A DNA stretch of 64,000 nucleotides from Vanessa cardui. Its lineage: Eukaryota > Arthropoda > Insecta > Lepidoptera > Nymphalidae. The notes beneath the pieces were generated by a model, which worked only from the letters and a program-made list of their open reading frames with translations, made no database searches and was not told the DNA's origin. A program made the position numbers and the translations under genes. The DNA lies in NCBI RefSeq assembly GCF_905220365.1, contig NC_061143.1, forward strand, positions 5,208,001-5,272,000. The letters run 5' to 3'. This document shows positions 23,554 to 34,069 of this stretch, in pieces; the stretch's first letter is position 1; every line of letters begins with the position of its first letter.

Positions 23554-23604
23554 GATAAGTGGGTGGTACCTACCCAGAGGGGCTTGCACAAAGCCCTACC
23601 ACCA
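23269..23604 (-). repeat. Family B repeat interrupted by an (AT)n expansion
   Basis: The minus strand reads the full family order and ends in an A-run (T-run at 23,271-23,281). Within the usual GATATTCTACCGC word the copy carries a long (AT)n tract. Confidence 0.85.
23496..23551. repeat. (AT)n microsatellite
   Basis: About 28 AT units without interruption, located inside the family B copy. The short open frames running through it are artefacts of the repeat. Confidence 0.95.
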
Positions 23605-24874
23605 AGTGATTCTGTTTTACTGTTTTCGTACAACATTTCATAATATATGTTATCAGAATTGTCTAATTTCACGATTCCCTCTACTTCAAGTTCCAACTCA
23701 TCAATCTGGTTTTCTCTCAAATTATTTATTTTTTCATCCTTTGGAAATAACTTCAGGCTACCGTCAAACTTACATTAAAATATCTGCGACATTTTTTATA
23801 AAAGTTCTTAGATTTTTATTTATTTAACTTATTTTACTTTTACCATTATTTTTAATGTGTTGTCATTTAGTTTAATGCTTGCAATTTTTATGACAAGCTA
23901 TGTTGTTTCTAAATAAGCATTGTAAAATTTAATCCAACTAAAAAGTATTTTAATTTCTCCGAAAAACTAATTGGCTATATTATAAATATTGTACCTCAAA
24001 ACTTTAAGGTTTTAATCAGTTTAACATCGGAAAATATTATTGCTTATATAAAATATAATCTAATACTAATTTACTTCCAAAACAAATAAGTAGTGAAGTT
24101 GTATCGGTCTATAACATTTATCAGTAATGTAATATTCACAGTTGGATCGACATCGTTTCAGGTAGTAATATCAAATATGTATTTTTACCATGAATGTTAA
24201 ATTTCATTCAAGTTCTCTGATTTTGAACCCGCAATCCGCAAGATTCACGTGTTTCACTGGACCATTACAACTCTTAGAAATTCAAACATGTATTTAGGGA
24301 TTGGAATCATTGGCAATGAATCTTAATAAATGTGGTGTTGTACGTGATGGGCTTATGAAAGCTCGATAAGATAAACAGATAACCGTAGCCGTCTGAAACC
24401 GTTTTCTGCGGGTACCGCAATTAATACTAGTTTATGTTTATGCTTCCCTGGTACTTCAAATGGCTTACACGTGTTCCTGTTCCATTTAAATAGCATCAAT
24501 AAACTATTTTTAACCGACTTCGAAAATGACGAGGTTATCAATTCGACAGAAATTGGATATAAAAAGCCTAATCTGCTAGGTGATTTAGAAACCAATTATT
24601 CGATTCCATATTTGGAACTTGTTTGGAACTCTATTTGGTATTCAGCAAAATCGAATTAAATCTACACTAGCGACACTTTGTGAAATTTCAGTAAGAACTG
24701 TATTCTTTGACAGATATTGCTCTTATTACAATCAATTTAAAAATAACTTTTTAAATAGTTTACATGAAATTTAAGAAAATCTTCTAAATGTATAAAGCAT
24801 TGAACTAATGTAGGCTGTTAACCATTGTATTTTAAATATGCCTAATTGCGTTTCATTACAAATATATAACTAAA
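23605..24874. other. Mostly unassigned; one old SINE head
   Basis: At 24,218-24,275 the minus strand resembles a tRNA-like SINE head (TGGTCCAGTGAAACACG, then GCGGGTTCAAAATC). At 24,512-24,545 ACCGACTTCGAAAATGACGA is a fragment of the CCGACTTCC repeat better seen at 40,408. Confidence 0.35.
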
Positions 24875-24886
24875 CTAGCAGACCCG

Positions 24887-24904
24887 GCCACGCGTTGCTG
24901 TGGC
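24887..24904 (-). terminator. Helitron 3' hairpin
   Basis: The palindrome GCCAC-8 bases-GTGGC lies eight bases upstream of the terminal CTAG. In Helitrons such a hairpin is understood as the signal that ends rolling-circle transfer. Confidence 0.75.
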
Positions 24905-25033
24905 TGAGTGATTAAGGAAGGATTTAAAAGACAAAATTTAACACAAATTAACATAGCATTTTTAATTTCATTTTATTTATAAATACTCTGATAACCTTTA
25001 ATTAAAATAAATCACAGTTTATCACATTAAAGT

Positions 25034-26885
25034 TTACTGAAGCGCCAGTCGATGTACAATATTTTTGGTCAACCTGTCTTTTGTTAGCACAAATAAACTT
25101 GATGGTCTTCCTACACGTGAACAGGCCACGTATAATTTGCCCATGGGAGAAACATGGATTCTCTAAATCTAAGCCGCAAATAGACATTGTTTGGCCTTGT
25201 GACATATTTATAGTCATCGCGAAAGCTAAACGAATAGGACATTGCAGTCTTTTAAATGGTATTGGAGAATCTGACGGTATCATTGGAATGCGTGGTAACA
25301 GAACGATTTCTCCTTTAAACTTTCCTGTCAAAATAGTTGCTTCGAGAACATTTCCGGTAATTTTTTTTATTACCAAACGTGTACCGTTGCATAGTTTAGG
25401 GGGGTTCAAATTACGCAGAAGAATAATCGGTAATCCAATTTTGATTCGAAGATTGTGTGGAGGCATTCCTGTTGTGTCTAAAGAATTTAAAAATTCAATT
25501 GGAAAATTCACTGCTTCATTTTCATCAACAGTAGTGTCGATTGACTTGAACGACATCAAATCACCTGGTAATAGTTGTTGTATCTGGTAGTCAATTAGGT
25601 CTACATCAACATTTTTCGCTGCCATAATAGCACGATTACTAAGCCAATTATGATTTAGATAGTTATTTATTATATCTGGGAATACACTTTCGATCAGTTC
25701 ATTTTTAGTTTGAACAACAGTACAGAAATGTTCTGGTAATTTTATGCATTGGATATCTTGATAAAATTGTACTTCACCGTTTCCAATATCTAATAATTGC
25801 TGAGAAAATACTCGTGCTGCCGGATCATTTTGGAGTTGTACTCGCATGTTTTTTGTCAATCTTAGAGTTTTGACGTTTCTCCATAAAAATGATTGTTTTA
25901 GACATGCATTGTCAACTGGATCACCGACCATAATAATCGCAACTTCATCTACAGTTGGCGCATTGAACCTGCCAGCGTGTCCTCCCGATGGTACTTTGTC
26001 AGCTTTATGACGATTTGATAATTGTCACCTTTTAATTGTGGTGATACTCTTTTAAACAATTGAATCAGATGATTACGGTTCTCCAAAAAAAATTCTAACG
26101 ATACTACAATTGATCTCTCTTCTGCTTGTTCAATAAAATTATACTGGCATCGCGTTGTCACACGTTCTTCACAACTGCCCATAAAATAGATTTGGAGAAA
26201 TTTTGGATCTTCATTTGGCATTGGCATTAATGACCCTATTTTATGGTACACTTGTCCTTGTATTTTTTAATGGTGTTTCAAAATTACGACCATCAGTTGA
26301 GAGATCGCAAATTTTTGAAGCTCCAAATGATGTCATTTGAAAGCAAGAATTAAACTTTCGTGTCTTACGCAAAAATAATTTTGAATCATTTGAAATGCTA
26401 GAAAGAAGAGATTTCAAAGGTTCAGGCGGAGTAGGGAGTGGTAATAATACAACTTTTCCTGAGGCACAACACATGCCAGGTGATTCATTTCGAAATTTTA
26501 ACGCCTGACAATGTTTGCATATTTTGTTCATCGCACCGATAGTAACATTTGGATCAGCTGAGTAATTAATGTCTGGTACATAATTAAACCCAAGACGAAC
26601 AAATGATTCACGTGTTAATGCACGACTGGTTCGCTGCCTTTCTCGGTCTCGTTCTCTAATTGAATCTATGTGTTGTCCACGTGCAGCTCTTGTTCTCGAT
26701 AAATATTCTTGGAGACGATTATCACGCTGTTCTCTTGATTCATGCGCACGAATATCAGCTATGCGAATTCTTTGAGCTTCATTTCTTTCTGCTCTTTGTT
26801 CGACTGATTCGTGAGCTCTTTCAAGACGCCGTTGTCGAGCTTTTTTGCTACGGGCATTGTTGAGGTTAGATTTTTTTGGTGGCAT
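25034..26885 (-). pseudogene. Helitron Rep-helicase remnant, deleted and frameshifted
   Basis: The ancestral frame starts MPPKKSNLNNARSKKARQRR at 26885, an Arg-rich N-terminus. A cysteine motif follows (CKHCQALKF, CCASGKV), then LPLPTPPEPL and NSCFQMTSFGAS. Near 26,270 a six-A run shifts the frame; the next frame reads QVYHKIGSLMPMPNEDPKFL. Near 26,003 a second shift restores VPSGGHAGRFNAPTVDEVAI. The text then jumps within VGDPVDN-ACLKQSFLW from Rep into the C-terminal Pif1-type helicase, so the HUH and two-tyrosine nuclease and the nucleotide-binding motifs are gone. The helicase tail keeps TKNMRV and FAMTINMSQGQT (M where K is usual). A third shift near 25,135 moves YVACSRVGRPSSLF into another frame, ending at a TAA at 25,034. 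Cannot encode a working transposase. Confidence 0.92.
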
Positions 26886-27410
26886 TTTACTGAAAATTTT
26901 ATGTGAATAAATTCCTTGTACTATTATTTTGTTGTTCTTATATTTCACTACATTATGTAACTGTAAATTAGTAGCTATATAGTTATCCAAAATAATATAC
27001 AACAAATGAAAATAAAATGAAAAATGATCCAGATAAAGCAATGTCACAGAGAGTATCGATCAAAAAATGGCCAGCACCACGTGTAGTGGAAAATGAAATC
27101 TAAAATTCAACGGTAGCGCCATCTATGATAAGTTAATCATAAACGGTCTGACAGATTTCTGTAAAAAATCCTATGTGAGGCGCCATCTGTTCGAAATTTT
27201 CGTAACTTACAATTAATAACAACAATCAACTTTGATAATCAGTTTATTGTTATTTATAAATCATTGAGGCCATTAATCGAAATGAAAACTATCCTATCTC
27301 TTAAGTTGGACCAAATTACACATAAATGCCAAATTTCATCAATATTGGTTGAGTTGGTGAAGAGTTCACTGGGAACATACATTGTGACACTGGATTTTTA
27401 TATATTAAGA

Positions 27411-29039
27411 TATTAATAATAATTGTAAAGAAAAGTGTAAAAACAATATCAACATTTGAAGATATATTAGCCTCACATATTTTTAATTATACAAAATGAA
27501 AACCAAATAGAAAATAAAATACTCGTTGGATTTGAATAAGCCAGGCAAAAGAGTTGTTCCTTTCTTCTCTTTATCTGTTCTCTTTAAATAGTTCATTTTA
27601 ACCATTAATTTTAAGTATGTTAAGATTTTTGATCAACAGTGAGTTTTTTATACTTATCATGGAATTTGGACTGCATAATAACCGTAGTCAACGGAACTAA
27701 TTATACGATATGCAGACCAAATAGAAAATGAAATACTCGTTAGATTTTCCTATCAAAGTTCAGAATTTAGTAGGTCTTCGTAGCACCACGGGCCAGACCA
27801 CTAATGAATGAATGAGTAAACGCCCCTAACGAGGTCCAGGCGAGTTCACAGATTTTCCTTAGATTTTCTCTGCATTTTCCACTAAAAAGGTCCCCGAAAA
27901 CAAAAGGATGGTCAACGATCGAATTCTCGCCTCACTTGGTTTGCGTTTCCGACAAAAGAGCTCAAGTTTTAATTGGAAGCGAATTTTGAGATATTTCCGA
28001 ACGAAAATCCTTTTGTTTTCAATGTTGCTAATTTGTTTTCATATTCACCTGGTACTTATATTTTTTGAAAGCCGCGCTGGTTTATTATGATAATATATGA
28101 TGGCTATAAGAATGCAGATCTAAAAATCTTGGATTTATCCCTGAGTAGAGGTGGTAGTGATTCCACTTCTGTTTCCAAGAAAATAGTTAAAGCTGGTTGG
28201 TACCGTACCTGAACTCTTTCTGATCGTATCGGATCTGTCATCTCGTCAGATTATAAGGTTGTACTTTCACACCAATAAATATGCATAACTAATACCGTTG
28301 GTTAATCTCACATGTCGTGAGCATCACGGGAACATTAAGCTGGAATGTCTGTTTAAAAAAAAATTACTTAATAGTAAAAAAAAAGAATAAAAAACTAAAA
28401 AAAATCCTACAGTTCCTGGAAGGAAATTTATGCATAAAATTAATGTTAAAGCACTTTTAATCTAATTAAAGGATTTCATTTTGCTTCCTCTTTTAATGTC
28501 TATTTCTGCGCATATCATTATGCTATGAATTTAATTGTGTTAGTTAGTTTTTAAGATTTATACAAAATAGGCAATCGTATTCACTTATAATGTCATACTC
28601 ATAGTTAATATCGATTTGATTTTCATATCAATTAAATAATAAACGACTTAGCAATTGGTTCAATACTTTCGTAATATTGCAAGATGTTTGAAAAAATATA
28701 ATACGCCATTCGAAGGCTGTGGAGCGAACGGTACGAGCGTATTAGCATGGAGAACGATCAGAGGGTTGCACTGTTTGCGCCATAACATTTGCTTACATAT
28801 CTCTTTATTAAAAAAAATATCTCGGCTCAAATCTAAATTGTGTTGATGTGTAAAGAAATTCCCTAAAGCTGATTATCGCTAACAGGATACGAATCATATA
28901 GATGGAACAGCGATGTTTATCGATTTCAGCCTCTGTAACCTGGACTTGACTAACATTGTAATAATATTGACGTTAAATTTCCATTTACTGTGTTATTACT
29001 GTGTGTGTGTGATTACTAGTTCGTGTCTGTCGTAATCAC
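27411..29039. other. Unassigned sequence with a short direct repeat
   Basis: ACCAAATAGAAAATAAAATA at about 27,500 recurs with changes at about 27,718 (ACCAAATAGAAAATGAAATA), each followed by CTCGTT-GATTT. A less AT-rich patch at 27,800-28,000 and at 28,140-28,260 has a retroposon-like look (TATCGGATCTGTCATCTCGT) but no family is assigned. Confidence 0.3.
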
Positions 29040-29437
29040 TAAAAATCAAAATCAAAATAAACTTTGTTCAGGTAGGCAAGTACAATTAAGTGAAGCTACC
29101 ACCAGTTCGGAAAGTAGATTCTACCGAGAAGAACCGGCAAGAAACTCAGTAGTTACTCTTTTTTAACATTTAAAAATACAAAGTTATGTTAGTTAAATAC
29201 AATTATTTAAATTAATATCCTGCGTGGAAGTCAACAGTATTGAATAATATGTTTTTTCTACCAATGTATTTTTTACAAACGATTTGAATTCACTAAACGG
29301 CAAAGTTAAAAATGTCTGCGGAATTTTATTATAGAAGCGGATACCCTGCCCCAAGAAGGACTTATTGACTTTGCGGTGTCGGAAACTTGGCGTTACAAGC
29401 TTATCCTTACTCCTAGTGCACTTACAACTCATCAATG
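29040..29437 (-). pseudogene. LINE-J 3' end with C-terminal coding part
   Basis: On the minus strand codons read TRSKDKLVTPSFRHRKVNKS, then FLGQGIRFYNKIPQTFLTLP and KSFVKNTLVEKTYYS, the C-terminus of a Jockey/CR1-like reverse-transcriptase polyprotein. The last codons differ from the DDKKAWSK-like ending kept at 49,300 because of a small deletion. The 3' UTR follows with CTGAGTTTCTTGCCGGTTCT and ends in an AT-rich run with AAAGTTTATTTTGATTTTGA. Strongly 5'-truncated, so not mobile on its own. Confidence 0.8.
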
Positions 29438-29518
29438 TTACCTATAATATATCTTTAAATGTTGTATATCGGTAGGTGGTACTTATTGGTATCATTGGTA
29501 CACCATTGGTACTCATTG

Positions 29519-29591
29519 GTACACCCACTAATCAGATATTCTACCGCTAAACAACATTACGCAGTATTGTTGTGTTCCGTTTTGAAGGGTA
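29519..29591 (+). repeat. Family B repeat, middle fragment
   Basis: It keeps CACCCACTAATCAGATATTC, TACCGCTAAACAACATTACG and GTGTTCCGTTTTGAAGGG. The left flank has a small GGTACTCATTGGTACAC-type duplication. Confidence 0.7.
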
Positions 29592-29916
29592 CTAATTTTT
29601 CAATCTTGCTATGCCAATGCAAAAAGAGGGGTGTAGCGTCGTGTCTCCTAAATAATGATTATGATTTATATTTCTTTGGCTGATCGACCGTATTTATTTG
29701 GTTCAATCAATACCTATTATTTTATTAACAAAAATCTTACTACATTTTTACATGCCTTAGTCTACGGCTCCGTTTACTACAATGTTTCATCTTAGCCATC
29801 AATTAAAAGGAAAATTAAAAAAAAAGAAACCAGCGATATTCATACACGTAGTCAATTTTGATCCGGCACATACAAACCTGCTCATGAATATTTTACACCA
29901 CACAAATTGAATGCGC
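29592..29916. other. Unassigned sequence
   Basis: Nothing recognised. Confidence 0.3.
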
Positions 29917-29928
29917 TTGGATCATTTG

Positions 29929-30245
29929 TCAATCATTGAGCTGAGATGACCCAGTGGTCAGAACGCGTGCATCTTAACCGATGATTTGGTTCAAACCCAG
30001 ACCAGCACCACTATATATATGTATGTGCTTAATTTATGTTTATAATTCATCTCGTGCTCGGCGGTGTAGGAAAACATCGTAAGGAAACCTACATTTGTCT
30101 AATTTCGTCGAAATTCTGCCACATGTACATTCCACTAACCCGCACTGGAACAGCGTGGTGGAATATGTTCCAAATCCATTCCTTATTAGAAGAGGAGGCC
30201 TTATCCCAGCAGTGGGAAATTTACGGGCTGTTACTTTACTTTACT
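29929..30245 (+). mobile_element. Family S SINE, full length, (ACTTT)n tail, target duplication
   Basis: The head GAGCTGAGATGACCCAGTGG begins at 29938. CATCTTAACCGATGATTTGG, CTCGTGCTCGGCGGTGTAGG, CGCACTGGAACAGCGTGGTG and CCCAGCAGTGGGAAATTTAC follow, then a TTACTTTACTTTACTTT tail. TTGGATCATTTG at 29917-29928 and 30246-30257 is the target duplication. Confidence 0.92.
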
Positions 30246-30257
30246 TTGGATCATTTG

Positions 30258-30696
30258 AACCAGTAACCATTGGTTTAGATTCACGTGTCCACTAAAACAT
30301 CTACAATGTAAAAAAAAACGATTTATAATTATTATTTGTGAATACATGATCACATAAGTCATGTCATTTATAAACCCCAAGTTAATTTTTCCGGCAACAC
30401 AGCGAGTAACTTTCAAAGGAATCATGCTACAAATACAAGTCGATGTATCGAAGTTAACAGTTTATTGGGAACGTGTTTGTGGGACAAATACGATTTTCTG
30501 GCTACGTGACTTTACCGTTTTAAACTCGCTCTGTGAAATAGAATTTCCCTTATATAACTACGGTTTATAAAATTGAAAAGTTTTTATTGTGATGTATGTT
30601 AAGAAGGAATGAATAAGAAGTAGTTGCTTTATTAATTTTACGTTTGTTTAAAATTTTCGTATAAGAATAATTTGGTTTGATAGAATTATCTTTGAC
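30258..30696. other. Unassigned sequence
   Basis: Short frames on both strands, none with recognisable content. Confidence 0.3.
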
Positions 30697-30970
30697 CATC
30701 ATCATCAACAGCCTGTAAATTCCCACTGCTGGGCTAAAGGCCTCCTCTCCCTTTGGAGGAGAAGGTTTGGAACATATTCCACAACGCTGTTCCAATCCGG
30801 GTCGGTGGAATACACATGTGGCAGTATTTTTATGAAGTTTGTCACATGCAGGTTTCCTCACGATGTTTTCCTTCACCGCTGAGCACGAGATGAATTATAA
30901 AGAAAAATTAAGCACATCAGCGGTGCTTACCTGGGTTTGAAACCGCAATCATCGGTTAAGCCATCTCGAC
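30697..30970 (-). repeat. Family S SINE, head partly deleted
   Basis: From the 3' side, CATCATCATCAACAGCCTGT is the tail; the body is nearly complete. The head jumps from GGTTAAG to CCATCTCGAC, losing about 20 bp of the tRNA-like region. Confidence 0.85.
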
Positions 30971-31661
30971 ACTAGCTCATTCAACCTTAAACTTTAAGTT
31001 GTAACACAACAATACTAATTATTGTTATTAAATATCGTGTCAAGTTTAATTCTCATAAAAACTAAAAATAATTAAAGTACTTAATTTAATATTTTAATGC
31101 GTCGTCGTAGTATCCAAAACGTCAGTCCGTGACGTCATACAATGAGCTGTCGCTGCGAGCGGGTGGCTTTTTTTTATTTTGAAACTTTGTTATTAATTTT
31201 CGGGCTCTTTTTACGATCACTTCACGTGGTCGACGTCATATTAAATTACTTCAGAACTTTCAGAATGCTTATATCATGGCGCTATTTAGTTTGTAGTTAA
31301 AACGTGTTTTTAAATATTATGTTTTTATTTAAACTGCTTGCGCTAATACACAAATTTTATTCATATTTAATGCAGTTTGATTATAATTAAATTGAATTGA
31401 TTTTAACGCTTTCAATGATATCAAACGACCGGTCACGTACCACTGAAAATAGGGTTAAAATAAAATTCTGCTAAAAATAAAGAATGAATACTTTAACTTT
31501 TTATAGTTTATATTTTCACGACTCGATAGTGGAAACATTGTCTTTTAACAATTCAAATGCATATTATTTATGTAGTCTTGTCGTGAGGGTATTTTAATTA
31601 CCTACAAAAAATAGATAATATCATTTCTTAATATAATTATCATTACATAGTATAATAAATG
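30971..31661. other. Unassigned sequence
   Basis: At 31,120-31,160 a less AT-rich patch contains GTGACGTCATACAATG. Otherwise AT-rich with no recognised features. Confidence 0.3.
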
Positions 31662-31861
31662 TCGCGTACCACTGTCTGTCCCTATGTATGCTTAGATGTT
31701 TAAAATTACGCAACGGATTTTAATGCGTTTTTTTAATAGATAAAGTGATTCGAGAGCTTTTTGTATATAATACATGTACAATACAGTAAAGAAACGAGAA
31801 AAAGTCTGTAGTATATTTAGTATCAGCATTCTACCCTCGCGTAGTCGGGGCGGGTCGCTAG
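31662..31861 (+). mobile_element. Small Helitron-type element, 5' truncated
   Basis: It shares, in the opposite orientation, the blocks of the copies at 40,919 and 54,725: CTGTCTGTCCCTATGTATGC, TACGCAACGGATTTTAATGC and a GC-rich end GTCGGGGCGGGTCGCTAG, followed by host T. The TCACTACATAGT tip of the family is missing. Confidence 0.7.
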
Positions 31862-31948
31862 TATCTTTATATAATGTAGATATAACAGGTTTAGAATAGA
31901 CACACCGCAAACCGTCCGACCAAGCATGCCTGAACTTTGTGTTATGTA

Positions 31949-32132
31949 CAGTCAGAGTAAGAAAACCTTCGTTAGTTTTCAAATTATTTCCCTTATCAAC
32001 TCTTAAGCTCTTATTATCTTTTGAATCTAAACATCAAATCATTGCGACGCAATATGTCATTCTTGATCGGTATATATCGCTCATATAGAGCACACGAAAA
32101 TAGACCTTAAGGTCCTTTTATAACCCTGACTG
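31949..32132. mobile_element. Tc1/mariner-type MITE
   Basis: The ends are inverted copies: CAGTCAGAGTAAGAAAACC on the left and the complement of a CAGTCAGGGTTATAAAAGG sequence on the right. Each end is bordered by TA (31947-31948, 32133-32134), as for TA-targeting elements. At 184 bp with no open frame it is non-autonomous. A second, left-part copy lies at 47,701. Confidence 0.75.
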
Positions 32133-32382
32133 TACAAAATTGACGGGCTTACCTTAGTTTGTGTTCGAGCGCGCCAGTGGTGAGTTGTGTCGACGGACAT
32201 AAAATGCCAACTTATCCCGTCATAACCTGTGAAAACTATTCTACAGTAGTAAATTGAGTCAATCGAAATATGACCGACCACCGTTGAGTAATTATATTGC
32301 TCGAAATTACGGAATTAATATAAAAATAATATGCAATACCCTAATATAGCAGGAGTGACGATATCGTAGATCATATAACGAT

Positions 32383-32631
32383 AACAACAGCCTGTAAATT
32401 TCCCATTGCTGGGCTAAGGCCTCCTCTCCCTTCGAGGAGAAGGTTTAGAGTATATTCCACCACGCTGTTCCGGTTGGTGGAATACACATGTGACAGAACC
32501 TAGACACATGCAGGTTTTCTCACGTTGTTTTTCGTCCCCGCCGAGAACGAGATGAATTAAAAACACAAATTAAGCACATGAATATTCAGTGGTGCTTGCC
32601 TAGGTTTGAACCCACGATCATCGGTTAAGAT
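32383..32631 (-). repeat. Family S SINE, 5' truncated
   Basis: Tail as ACAACAG on the plus strand, then a body with a deletion in GCTGTTCCGGTTGGTGG. It ends at CATCGGTTAAGATC, so the A-box part of the head is missing. Confidence 0.8.
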
Positions 32632-33038
32632 CTAAATCTCTTTAAAATCTGTGATAGATATATTTAACGTGTTTGTTTTTTAGTCAACTATTAATTCATA
32701 TATTTATAAATATACAATGCGATTTCTATAATCATTGTAGGCTTACTTCAAACGACCATAAAACCCATTACACAATAGCGACGTGACCGGCGCGTAATAA
32801 AGACATATGGCACATTTCAAGTTTGCATTACAAACCTCGTAGTAATTTTCACTAAGGCTGCATTCACACGATACGCTGGAAAATATCATGTACAAGATTT
32901 TACGTTCTATATTTGAACAAGTGAAAACCCTAGTTTACATTGGAACAAAAGTTGTAACATTCTTTAAAACAGCTTAATCGAGTGTTATATAGTAAATAAT
33001 GGATCTCAAATGTTGTTGTATTTCAATTTTATTTATAA
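32632..33038. other. Unassigned sequence
   Basis: No repeat or coding signal recognised. Confidence 0.3.
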
Positions 33039-33311
33039 CTGGCTGTGCCCGCGACCTTGTACGCGTTGTATTTAACAAAAAAAAAATTGCAGCCGAAGTT
33101 GCATCCTATTATATCAGTTATCTGCTAATGAAAGTCCCGTCAAAATCGGTCCAGCTGTTCCAGAGATTAGCCGGAACAAACAGACAGAGAGACCGACAAA
33201 AATTGTAAAAAATGTTATTTTGGTATATGTACCGTGTATGAATATGCATTAAGTAAAAAAGTGCTATTTTAATATTACAAACAGACACTCCAATTTTATT
33301 ATATGTATAGA
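33039..33311 (-). mobile_element. Complete small Helitron-type element (273 bp)
   Basis: The minus strand starts TCTATACATATAATAAAATT after host A and ends at 33039 before host T. The last four bases are CCAG, where CTAG is usual, probably a mutation. Shared inner blocks with 37,124: GATTAGCCGGAACAAACAGA and CTGTGCCCGCGACCTTGTAC. Confidence 0.8.
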
Positions 33312-33525
33312 TTCTGAAATAAGTATATCGTATATAAGTGATTGAATATGGCTTCATGGCCATTGTCAAAATCAAAACCACACGAAGTATATGCATAGCT
33401 AGTATTTAATCACACCTATCGTAATGCAATAACAGACAATTTAATTGTATTCTTGGTTGAAATCAAAGAGACTTATAATAAATATTCCTTGTATATTTCT
33501 ATTGTACATAATTTTCAATAATTCC

Positions 33526-33628
33526 CAAGATTGGCGCATTGGCAATGTAAGGAATGATTTTTACGTACCCGTCTGGCCACATTGGACAGTGGTAATGACT
33601 TACCATCAGGTGGCCTAATTGCCGGTCA
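33526..33628 (+). repeat. Family B repeat, 3' fragment
   Basis: CCCAAGATTGGCGCATTGGC, TGTAAGGAATGA and GACTTACCATCAGGTGGCC mark the 3' half; the centre is diverged. Confidence 0.6.
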
Positions 33629-33772
33629 TAGTACAAAAAAGACAAATTTCTCCATCACAGAATTTATCTTATTCTCTCTGTTTATAATTACACTATTTCA
33701 CACATATAGTAAAAAATGTTGCAAGTAAGTACCTACAGAGCACTATTACAAGTCATCGTTGGGGACGACGTA

Positions 33773-34069
33773 GAGTCGAGATCGCCCAGTGATTAGAACG
33801 CGTGCATCTTAACCGATGATTGCGGGTTCAAACCCAGGCAAGCGCCCTTGATTCATGTGCTTAATGTGTCTTTATAATTCATCTCGTGCTCAGCGGTGAA
33901 GGAAAACATCGTGAGGAAACCTGCATGTGACAAATTTCATAGAAATTCTGCCACATGTGTATTCTACCAACCCGCATTGGAACAGCGTGGTGGAATATGT
34001 TCAAAACCTTCTCCTCAAAGCGAGAGGAGGCCTTTAGCCCAGCAGTGGGAATTTACAAGCTGTTGTTGT
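33773..34069 (+). mobile_element. Family S SINE, full length, (GTT)n tail
   Basis: The head GAGTCGAGATCGCCCAGTGA and B box GGGTTCAAACCC are well kept, and the body is complete to AGCAGTGGGAATTTACAAGC with a short GTTGTTG tail. No clear target duplication was seen. Confidence 0.88.

Larger units (their letters stand above)
24875..27410 (-). mobile_element. Helitron, internally deleted, both ends present
   Basis: On the minus strand the element starts TCTTAATATATAAAAATCC at 27410 and ends CTAG at 24875. The host base before TC is A and after CTAG is T, as known for Helitron insertion between A and T. A GC-rich hairpin lies eight bases inside the 3' end. There are no terminal inverted repeats and no duplication, as expected. 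At 2,536 bp it is shorter than autonomous insect Helitrons, because the Rep-helicase gene has lost its core. The leader from the end to the ATG is 525 bp. Confidence 0.92.

Noticed and set aside
23410..23720. Frames encoding long Ile-Tyr repeats
   Set aside because: Translation of the (AT)n tract.
25081..25590. A 169-codon plus-strand frame
   Set aside because: It is the antisense of the Helitron helicase remnant; the minus strand carries the recognisable peptides.
33773..33850. Possible tRNA genes at family S heads
   Set aside because: Heads are always followed by the same SINE body or its remnants; they are pol III promoters of a SINE at most.
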